Shown piece after piece: positions 1-5,699 of a stretch of 5,699 bases of DNA. This stretch comes from DASQFU01 sp035632955 (GTDB lineage Bacteria; Eisenbacteria; RBG-16-71-46), in assembly GCA_035632955.1 (NCBI GenBank), contig DASQFU010000243.1, positions 1 to 5,699 of the forward strand, written 5' to 3'. Positions within the stretch are counted from its first letter, which is position 1, and each line of letters starts with the position of its first letter. The position numbers and the translations under genes were made by a program. The notes beneath the pieces were generated by a model that did not search any database, was not told the DNA's origin, and worked only from the letters and a program-made list of their open reading frames with translations.

Positions 1-48
1 GAGCGCGACGCTCAGCGCTGCCGTCGCTAGGATTTCCAACCTTCTCAC
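1..48 (-). CDS. Start of a putative exported protein, cut by the left edge
   Basis: Only the first 16 codons are inside the window, reading MRRLEILATAALSVAL from a GTG at 48-46 and open to the edge. Two arginines followed by an alanine/leucine-rich stretch look like the n-region and hydrophobic core of a Sec signal peptide or lipoprotein signal, so export is inferred; the mature protein and its function cannot be seen. An in-frame ATG lies two codons upstream (54-52), but a perfect GGAGG at 60-56 sits only one base from that ATG and seven bases from the GTG, which favours the GTG. The gene starts about 20 bases after the carB stop on the same strand, so it is probably co-transcribed with the pyrimidine genes. 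It may simply be the next gene in the transcript and have no role in pyrimidine synthesis. Confidence 0.5.
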   Translation of the reverse strand, partial: MRRLEILATAALSVAL

Positions 49-55
49 GCGCATC

Positions 56-60
56 CCTCC
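56..60 (-). promoter_or_regulatory. Shine-Dalgarno GGAGG for the gene after carB
   Basis: The minus strand reads GAGGGAGGG over 63-55, with the core GGAGG at 60-56. It is the strongest ribosome-binding motif in the window and fills most of the short gap after the carB stop. Its spacing of seven bases to the GTG at 48, against one base to the ATG at 54, decides the start chosen for the downstream gene. Confidence 0.6.
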
Positions 61-67
61 CTCGGCC

Positions 68-3000
68 TCAACTCGTCTCCTGCAGCGCCGAGACCTCGAG
101 CGGGCCGCGCCGCAACGCCTCGATCCCGGAGACCGCCGCCAGCGCGCCCGCGACCGTGGTGATGACCGGCACTCCGAGGGCGATCGCGCGCTCGCGGATC
201 GCACGTTCGTCGAACTTCGAGGTCCGGCCGAGCGGCGTGTTGAGTACCAGCTGGATCTCGCCGTTTTCGAGCAGATCGACGACGTTCGGGCGTCCCTCGT
301 GCACCTTGAAGACCTCACGGCACGGCACGCCGTTCAGGCGCAGGAAGCGCGCCGTGCCGCGGGTCGCCACCAGTTCATACCCCAGCTCCGCCAGTTTTTT
401 CGCCATGAACGTGACGCTGCGCTTGTCGGCGTCGCGGAGGCTCAGGAACACGGTGCCGCTTGCGGGAAGCGGCTCTCCCGAGCCCAGGTGGGCCTTGGCC
501 AGCGCGCGGCCGAAGTCCTGGTCGCGCCCCATGACCTCGCCGGTGGACTTCATCTCCGGCCCAAGCAGGGTGTCCTCGCCGGGGAAGCGGTCGAAGGGTA
601 GCACGGGCTTCTTGACGCTGACGAGCGACGGCTCGGGTGCGGTCAGGGGCGCGATGTCGGCGAGACGCTCGCCCGCCATCACCCGTGCCGCGAGACGCGC
701 CAGCGGTAAGCCGACCGCCTTGCTGACGAACGGCACGGTCCGCGATGCGCGGGGATTTGCCTCCAGCACGTAGACCAGCTCGTTCTTGACCGCGAACTGC
801 ACGTTGAGCAGCCCGCGCACCGAGAGGGCCTGGGCGAGCCGGGCGGTGATCTCGCGCACCTCGTTCACCGTCTCCTCGCCGAGCGTGAAGGGCGGGATCA
901 CGCAGGTCGAGTCGCCCGAGTGGATCCCGGCCTCCTCGATGTGCTCCATGACCGCGCCGATCAGCACGGTCTCGCCGTCGGCCACCGCGTCGACGTCCAC
1001 TTCGAGCGCGCCCTGAAGGAACCTGTCGAGCAGGGCCGGCGCGTCCGCGCCGATCAGCGCTTCGCGGCCGAGCCATTCCTCGAGCTCGACCGGATCGAAC
1101 ACGACCCGCATCCCGCGCCCGCCGAGCACGTACGAGGGCCGCACCAGAACCGGATAGCCGAGCCGCTCCGCGCCGTTCAACGCTTCCTCGGGCGTGGTCG
1201 CGCTCAGGCTTTCGGGCTGGCGGATGCCGAGCCGCTGGAGCAGCTCGCGGAAACGCTCGCGGTTCTCGGCGAGATCGAGGCCGTCGTACGGCGTGCCCCA
1301 CAGCGGCACCCCCGCCTCGTGCAGAGGGCGCGCGAGCTGGAGCGGGGTCTGGCCGCCGAGCTGGACGATCACGCCGATCGGCTGCTCCACGTCGATGACG
1401 TTCAGCACGTCCTCCGCCGTCAGCGGCTCGAAATAGAGGCGGGTCGAGATGTCGTAGTCGGTGCTGACGGTTTCGGGATTCGAGTTGATGAGCAGCACGT
1501 CGAAGCCGCGCTGCTTGAGCTCGAGCGCCGCCTGCACGCAGCAGTAGTCGAACTCGAGGCCCTGGCCGATACGATTCGGGCCGCTGCCGATGATCATGAC
1601 GCGCGGCTGCGTGCTCTCCGGCGTCTCGCTCTCGTCTTCGTAGGTCGAATAGAAGTACGGCGTCATCGCCTCGAACTCCGCGCCGCAGGTGTCGACCGCC
1701 TTCATCACCGGCCGGATACCGTAGGCGATCCGCCGGCGCCGGACGTCCGTTTCGAGCAGGCCCATACGCTGCCCGAGATGCCGGTCGGAGATCCCGAAGC
1801 GCTTGGCGTCTCGGACCAGACCGTCGCGCCACGGGGCTTCGGGATCGCGCGCCACGCGCTCGACCAGCGCGCGGTCCAGCTCGACGATGCGTCGCATCTG
1901 ATGCAGGAACCAGGGATCGATGCCCGTGATCTGCGCCAGCGACTCCGGCGTCTCGTCGGCGGCCAGGGCCTGGAACAAGCTGCGCAGCCGATCCGCATGC
2001 GGCTCGGCGAGCGAACGCATGAGCGCCTCTCGCTCCGCGAACGGAGCCGCGTCGGGGAGCGCCGCCGCGTCGCTCTCGAGCGCCCGCATGCCTTTGAGCA
2101 AGGCCTCCGGGAACGTACGACCGATCGCCATCACTTCGCCGACCGATTTCATCCGCGTGCCGAGACGCGGGTCGGTGGCGCGGAACTTCTCGAATGCCCA
2201 GCGCGGAATCTTGATCACGCAATAGTCGAGCGTCGGCTCGAAGCACGCCGGGGTCTTGCGCGTGATGTCGTTGGGAATCTCATCGAGGGTCAGACCCACC
2301 GCCAGCATCGCGGCGATCTTCGCGATCGGGAACCCGGTCGCCTTGCTCGCGAGCGCCGAGGAGCGCGAGACGCGCGGGTTCATCTCGATCACGCGCATCT
2401 CGCCGGTCCTGGGATGAACCGCGAACTGGATGTTCGATCCGCCGGCCTCGACCCGGATCGCGCGCATCACGCGCAGCGCCGCGTCGCGCATCGCCTGATA
2501 GCAGCGATCACTCAGCGTCTGCGCGGGCGCGACCGTGATGCTGTCGCCCGTGTGCACGCCCATCGGGTCGAAGTTCTCGATCGAGCACACGACCACGCAG
2601 TTGTCCGCGCGATCCCGCATCACTTCGAGCTCGAACTCTTTCCATCCAAGCAGACTCTCCTCGATCAGGATCGAGCCGTTCGGGCTCGCGGCGAGCCCGA
2701 AGCGCGCGGCTTCGCGCAATTGCCGCCGGTCGTGGACGAGACCCGAGCCCTTGCCGCCGAGCGTGAACGACGAGCGGATCACGAGCGGATAGCCGAGCGA
2801 TTCGCCCAGCCTGACCGCCTCGGCGACGTTGGTCGCGTAGCTGCTCCGCGGGAGCGCGAGTCCCGCCGACTCCATGGCACGCTTGAAGCGGTCGCGGTCT
2901 TCCGCGGTCTCGATCGCCTCCAGCGAGGCGCCGATCAGGCGCACGCCATGACGCTCGAGCGCGCCGCTGTGGGCCAGCCGCACCGCGAGATTGAGCGCGG

Positions 3001-3280
3001 TCTGCCCGCCGAGCGTCGGCAGCAGCGCATCCGGGCGCTCGCGCTCGAGGATGCGCTCGGCGATCTCCGGCGTCAGCGGCTCGACGTAGGTCCGGTCGGC
3101 GAACTCGGGATCGGTCATGATCGTCGCCGGGTTCGAGTTGAGCAGCACGACCTCGATCCCGAGCGACTTCAACACCCGGCACGCCTGCGTGCCCGAATAA
3201 TCGAACTCGCACGCCTGTCCGATCACGATCGGTCCGGCGCCGAGCACCATCACCTTCTTGAGCGTGGGGTCGAGGGGCAT
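68..3280 (-). CDS. carB: Carbamoyl-phosphate synthetase, large (synthetase) subunit
   Basis: CarB makes carbamoyl phosphate from bicarbonate, ammonia delivered by CarA, and two ATP, in the cytoplasm, feeding pyrimidine and arginine synthesis. The 1070-residue product matches the usual length (E. coli 1073) and has the full layout: carboxyphosphate ATP-grasp half (about 1-402), oligomerisation domain (403-552), carbamoyl-phosphate ATP-grasp half (553-935) and MGS-like allosteric domain (936-1070). The halves open with the paired motifs GAGPIVIGQACEFDYSG (14-30) and GSGPNRIGQGLEFDYC (565-580). Catalytic residues recalled from E. coli are present: R129, R169, E215, E299, N301 and R303 in the first half; R714, E760, E840 and N842 in the second. 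In the allosteric domain K953, T973, T976, K992 and N1014 match the UMP site, while two ornithine-site residues differ. The ATG at 3280 overlaps the carA stop by one base, has GGAG eight bases upstream and gives the family N-terminus (MPLDPTLKKVMVLGAGP). The frame stays open further upstream through carA, but that part is not protein-like. No frameshift seen. Confidence 0.98.
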   Translation of the reverse strand: MPLDPTLKKVMVLGAGPIVIGQACEFDYSGTQACRVLKSLGIEVVLLNSNPATIMTDPEFADRTYVEPLTPEIAERILERERPDALLPTLGGQTALNLAVRLAHSGALERHGVRLIGASLEAIETAEDRDRFKRAMESAGLALPRSSYATNVAEAVRLGESLGYPLVIRSSFTLGGKGSGLVHDRRQLREAARFGLAASPNGSILIEESLLGWKEFELEVMRDRADNCVVVCSIENFDPMGVHTGDSITVAPAQTLSDRCYQAMRDAALRVMRAIRVEAGGSNIQFAVHPRTGEMRVIEMNPRVSRSSALASKATGFPIAKIAAMLAVGLTLDEIPNDITRKTPACFEPTLDYCVIKIPRWAFEKFRATDPRLGTRMKSVGEVMAIGRTFPEALLKGMRALESDAAALPDAAPFAEREALMRSLAEPHADRLRSLFQALAADETPESLAQITGIDPWFLHQMRRIVELDRALVERVARDPEAPWRDGLVRDAKRFGISDRHLGQRMGLLETDVRRRRIAYGIRPVMKAVDTCGAEFEAMTPYFYSTYEDESETPESTQPRVMIIGSGPNRIGQGLEFDYCCVQAALELKQRGFDVLLINSNPETVSTDYDISTRLYFEPLTAEDVLNVIDVEQPIGVIVQLGGQTPLQLARPLHEAGVPLWGTPYDGLDLAENRERFRELLQRLGIRQPESLSATTPEEALNGAERLGYPVLVRPSYVLGGRGMRVVFDPVELEEWLGREALIGADAPALLDRFLQGALEVDVDAVADGETVLIGAVMEHIEEAGIHSGDSTCVIPPFTLGEETVNEVREITARLAQALSVRGLLNVQFAVKNELVYVLEANPRASRTVPFVSKAVGLPLARLAARVMAGERLADIAPLTAPEPSLVSVKKPVLPFDRFPGEDTLLGPEMKSTGEVMGRDQDFGRALAKAHLGSGEPLPASGTVFLSLRDADKRSVTFMAKKLAELGYELVATRGTARFLRLNGVPCREVFKVHEGRPNVVDLLENGEIQLVLNTPLGRTSKFDERAIRERAIALGVPVITTVAGALAAVSGIEALRRGPLEVSALQETS

Positions 3281-3282
3281 CA
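3278..3282 (-). promoter_or_regulatory. TGATG stop/start overlap, carA to carB
   Basis: The carA stop TGA (3282-3280) shares its last base with the carB start ATG (3280-3278). Such one-base overlaps commonly allow a terminating ribosome to restart on the next gene, which would help make the two subunits of one enzyme in equal amounts. The overlap is seen directly; coupling is inferred. Confidence 0.75.
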
Positions 3283-4428
3283 GGCGATCTCCGCGGTCTG
3301 CCGATGCTCGACCACCGACTCTCGAAATGCGCGGAACCAGGGGCGCGCGTCGTGAGGGCCCGGGCTCGCCTCGGGGTGGTACTGGCACGAGAGCACGGGT
3401 AGCCGCCGGTGAACCATGCCCTCGAGCGTTCCGTCGTTCGCGCTCACGTGGGTGAGCTCGAACTCGCCCGCCGGCAGCGAACCGCCGTCGACGTGGAAGC
3501 CGTGGTTCTGCGACGTGACCTCGACCGCGCCGGTGCGCCGGTCGATCACCGGGTGGTTGATGCCGCGATGGCCGAACTTGAGCTTGCCCGTACGGCCGCC
3601 GAAGGCGAGCCCGAGCAACTGGTGCCCGAGGCAGATACCGAACGTCGGCACGGCGTGCGCGATCTCGCGCGCCGCGGCGGCCGCGAAAGCGAGCGGCTCC
3701 GGATCTCCGGGTCCATTCGACAGCACGACGCCGTCCGGCTCGAGCGCCAGCACGTCGCGCGCCGGGGTGCGCGCGGGAACCACGCGCACACGAAAGCCTT
3801 CGGCGCGCAACCGGCGCAGGATGTTGTACTTGACGCCGAAGTCGTAGACGACCGCAAGCGGCCGATCGCCGCCGGCTTGGTCGCCGGCATCCGGCTGCTC
3901 GGCGGGGCCGCCCTCGGTCCACCAGTAGGGCTCCGAGCAGGTGACGAGATCGGCGAGCGCGAGTCCGAGCATGCTCGGGCTCCGGCGCGCCTTCTCGACC
4001 AGCGCGTCGGGATCGAGATCGACAGCTGAAAGGCAACCCCGCATGACGCCGCGATCACGCAGGTGGCGGGTGAGCGCGCGCGTGTCGACGCCGCAGATCC
4101 CGGGCACGCCGCGCACCTCCAGCAGGTCTTCGAGGCGTCCCTGCGACCGCCAGTTGCTCGGGACGTCGCACACCTCGCGGCACACGACCGCCTGCGCGCG
4201 CAGCTTGTCGCTCTCCCAGTCCTCGTCGTTGACGCCGTAGTTGCCGAGCAGCGGATACGTGAACGTGACGATCTGCCCGCAGTACGAGGGGTCGGACAGC
4301 ACTTCCTGGTATCCGCTCATCGCCGTGTTGAACACGACCTCGCCGGTGCTCTCGGTGCGGGCGCCGAACGATTCGCCGCGGAACACGCGGCCGTCCTCGA
4401 GCGCCAGCAGTGCGGCTGGCCTGCGCAT
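3280..4428 (-). CDS. carA: Carbamoyl-phosphate synthetase, small (glutamine amidotransferase) subunit
   Basis: CarA hydrolyses glutamine and channels the ammonia to CarB. The product is 382 residues, the same length as E. coli CarA. The N-terminal CPSase small-chain domain (about 1-165) carries the family signature around GEVVFNTAMSGYQEVLSDPS (29-48) and the TYPLLGNYGVN stretch (57-67). A linker rich in G, D, P and Q (171-190) leads to a class I (triad) glutamine amidotransferase domain from about 191. That domain has SNGPGDP (237-243), the nucleophile C266 in FGICLGHQ, NHGF (308-311), and H351 and E353 in YHPEASPGPHD, so the triad Cys-His-Glu is complete and glutaminase activity is expected. 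The ATG at 4428 shares one base with the pyrC stop and gives the normal N-terminus. A GTG directly before it (4431) would add one residue, and only a weak Shine-Dalgarno-like GAAG is seen upstream, so initiation probably depends on translation of pyrC. The adjacent carB supplies its partner subunit. Confidence 0.98.
   Translation of the reverse strand: MRRPAALLALEDGRVFRGESFGARTESTGEVVFNTAMSGYQEVLSDPSYCGQIVTFTYPLLGNYGVNDEDWESDKLRAQAVVCREVCDVPSNWRSQGRLEDLLEVRGVPGICGVDTRALTRHLRDRGVMRGCLSAVDLDPDALVEKARRSPSMLGLALADLVTCSEPYWWTEGGPAEQPDAGDQAGGDRPLAVVYDFGVKYNILRRLRAEGFRVRVVPARTPARDVLALEPDGVVLSNGPGDPEPLAFAAAAAREIAHAVPTFGICLGHQLLGLAFGGRTGKLKFGHRGINHPVIDRRTGAVEVTSQNHGFHVDGGSLPAGEFELTHVSANDGTLEGMVHRRLPVLSCQYHPEASPGPHDARPWFRAFRESVVEHRQTAEIA
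3289..3292 (-). promoter_or_regulatory. Shine-Dalgarno GGAG for carB
   Basis: GGAG lies on the minus strand inside the last codons of carA, eight bases before the carB ATG at 3280. It supports this ATG as the true start and suggests that carB can recruit ribosomes itself as well as by coupling from carA. Confidence 0.55.
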
Positions 4429-4430
4429 CA
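4426..4430 (-). promoter_or_regulatory. TGATG stop/start overlap, pyrC to carA
   Basis: The pyrC stop TGA (4430-4428) shares its last base with the carA ATG (4428-4426). The codon just before the ATG is GTG, so a GTGA four-base overlap start is the alternative. No strong Shine-Dalgarno is seen upstream, which makes re-initiation by ribosomes finishing pyrC the likely way carA is translated (inference). Confidence 0.7.
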
Positions 4431-5699
4431 CGACCGCACTTCGATCGGCGACGCCGGCGCCGGAGCCGGCTCGAAGGACGGATCGCGATGGGTCACGACG
4501 CCGCCGCACACCGTCATCAAAACGCGGCCGGTGAGCGTCCAGCCGCCGAACGGCGTGTTCCTTCCCTTGGTGTGGAACCGCTGGGGATCGACCGTCCATT
4601 CGGCCAAGGGATCGAGCAGCACCAGGTCGGCCGGATAGCCGGACTCGATACGCACCTCGGGCAGTCCGAAGATTCGCCGCGGTGATTCGGTCCACAGCTC
4701 GAGCGCCCGCGCCAGCGAGACATGCCCCGCGCGGACCAGTCGCGTGATCGTCAGCCCGAGCGCGGTCTCGAGCCCGACGATCCCGAACGGAGCCAGCTCG
4801 AACGGCTGCCGCTTCTCCTCGGCCGTGTGCGGCGCATGGTCGGTGGCGAGACAGTCGACGGCGCCATCCGCGATCGCTGCGAGCGTGGCTTCGAGGTCAC
4901 GCTCCGAGCGCAGCGGTGGGTTCATCTTGGCGTGCGTGTCGTAATCGCCGACGGCATCGTCGGTGAGCGCGAAGTAGTGCGGGCAGGTCTCACCCGTGAC
5001 CGCGAGCCCGCGACGCTTCGCGTCGCACAGCGCCGCGAACGAGCTGGCGCAGGAAAGATGAGCGAAGTGCAGGCGCCCGCCCGTCAGCTCCGCCAGCTCG
5101 ATGTCGCGGCGAACCATGACCGTCTCGGCAGCGGCGGGGATGCCGCGCACGCCGAGCCGGGTCGCGGCCGGGCCCTCGTTCATGGCGCCGCGGCCGCGCA
5201 AGCTCGGATCTTCCTCGTGCGCGACGATCGGCAAGTCGGCGTGGCGCGCGTACTGGAGCGCGCGACGCATGATCTCGGCGGACGCGATCGGCTGCCCGTC
5301 GTCGGACAGTGCGACGGCCCCCGCCTGTTTCAGCGCCAGGAAGTCCGCGAGCACGTCGCCCCGCTGGCCGACCGTCACCGCCGCCAGCGGATGGACGCGG
5401 CAACGTCCGGCCGCGCGAGCGCGGGCGAGCACCCACTCGATCAGGGCGGGATGGTCGACGACCGGCTGCGTGTTGGGCATGCCGCACACCGACGTGAAAC
5501 CGCCGGCGGCCGCGGCGCGTGTCGCGGTGGCGATGGTCTCCTTGGACGACTGGCCCGGCTCCCTCAGATGCACGTGGAGGTCCACGAGCCCGGGCGCCAG
5601 CACGGCGCCCCGCGCGTCCACGATCTGGTCGGCCGTGCCCCGCTCCGGCTCCGCCGCCGCCGGTGTGACAGCCGTGATCGTGCCGCCCGTCACACTGAC
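4428..5699 (-). CDS. pyrC: Dihydroorotase, class I, 5' end cut by the right edge
   Basis: PyrC reversibly cyclises carbamoyl aspartate to dihydroorotate, the third step of pyrimidine synthesis, in the cytoplasm. The frame is open to the edge, giving 423 visible residues. The GTG at 5693 is probably internal, because the residues around it (VSVTGGTITAV) match the usual strand before the metal-dependent hydrolase barrel; compared with the family, roughly 17-20 N-terminal residues are missing. Counting from that GTG codon, the metal site is complete: HVH in DLHVHLREPG (H40, H42), D131 in LSDDG, H159, H212 and D285 in ATDHAPHT. Substrate residues include R44 and N74 in GMPNT, with N258 in KMNPP. 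The Asp at 131, where animal CAD dihydroorotase has a carboxylated lysine, is typical of bacterial class I enzymes, and intact ligands argue against an inactive PyrC-like (PyrX) scaffold. The protein ends in a short Pro/Ala-rich tail (about 406-421). pyrB is expected upstream, outside the window. Allantoinase or hydantoinase is unlikely given the pyrimidine neighbours and HLREPG motif. Confidence 0.96.
   Translation of the reverse strand, partial: VSVTGGTITAVTPAAAEPERGTADQIVDARGAVLAPGLVDLHVHLREPGQSSKETIATATRAAAAGGFTSVCGMPNTQPVVDHPALIEWVLARARAAGRCRVHPLAAVTVGQRGDVLADFLALKQAGAVALSDDGQPIASAEIMRRALQYARHADLPIVAHEEDPSLRGRGAMNEGPAATRLGVRGIPAAAETVMVRRDIELAELTGGRLHFAHLSCASSFAALCDAKRRGLAVTGETCPHYFALTDDAVGDYDTHAKMNPPLRSERDLEATLAAIADGAVDCLATDHAPHTAEEKRQPFELAPFGIVGLETALGLTITRLVRAGHVSLARALELWTESPRRIFGLPEVRIESGYPADLVLLDPLAEWTVDPQRFHTKGRNTPFGGWTLTGRVLMTVCGGVVTHRDPSFEPAPAPASPIEVRS

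Noticed and set aside
1..67. A transcription terminator after carB.
   Set aside because: There is no GC-rich hairpin followed by a T run on the minus strand; the gap holds a ribosome-binding site and the next start instead.
375..2246. A 623-codon minus-strand frame and other long open frames within carB.
   Set aside because: They are out-of-frame shadows of carB, arginine-rich and without domains, as expected in GC-rich coding DNA.
68..3280. The internal similarity between the two halves of carB as a possible repeat or duplication.
   Set aside because: This is the ancient duplication shared by all CarB proteins and is not a feature specific to this genome.
920..3355. An 811-codon open frame on the plus strand, antisense to most of carB.
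   Set aside because: It lies opposite a fully conserved gene, and its composition (many R, A, H, D, L, E with no recognisable domain) is what a complementary frame of GC-rich codons gives. Stops are rare on that frame because of the codon bias of carB.
3281..4036. Upstream extension of the carB frame by 252 codons, as if CarB had an extra N-terminal domain.
   Set aside because: This stretch lies wholly inside carA in another frame, is arginine/alanine-rich without any domain, and the ATG at 3280 gives the normal CarB N-terminus.
4429..4695. Upstream extension of the carA frame by 89 codons.
   Set aside because: It overlaps the 3' end of pyrC out of frame and does not resemble a protein; the ATG at 4428 gives a 382-residue CarA with the usual start.

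Overview
This window is a tightly packed piece of a pyrimidine biosynthesis operon, read entirely from the minus strand. In transcription order (right to left) it holds pyrC (dihydroorotase, its first residues cut off by the right edge), carA (glutamine amidotransferase subunit of carbamoyl-phosphate synthetase), carB (synthetase subunit), and the first codons of a fourth gene that begins like an exported protein and runs off the left edge. There is no non-coding stretch longer than about 20 bases, and I see no promoter, terminator, RNA gene, repeat, mobile element or CRISPR array.

The DNA is GC-rich (about two thirds G+C by eye), with G or C at most third codon positions. Bacterial-type separate carA and carB genes, a class I dihydroorotase next to them and Shine-Dalgarno motifs indicate a high-GC bacterium. 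The window does not fix the phylum; a metagenome-derived or deeply branching Gram-negative lineage is possible but only a guess.

The genes work together. CarA takes ammonia from glutamine and passes it to CarB, which makes carbamoyl phosphate from bicarbonate and two ATP. Aspartate transcarbamoylase (pyrB, not in the window) would make carbamoyl aspartate, which PyrC closes to dihydroorotate. Both visible gene junctions are one-base TGATG stop/start overlaps, so translation of pyrC, carA and carB is probably coupled. CarB keeps most of the residues that bind UMP in the E. coli enzyme but has changed two residues of the E. coli ornithine site, which suggests feedback by pyrimidine nucleotide without classical ornithine activation.

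Overall this is an ordinary, well-conserved housekeeping region. I found no evidence of a new biological system. The points worth a second look are the altered ornithine site, the double coupling, and the putative exported protein starting directly after carB.
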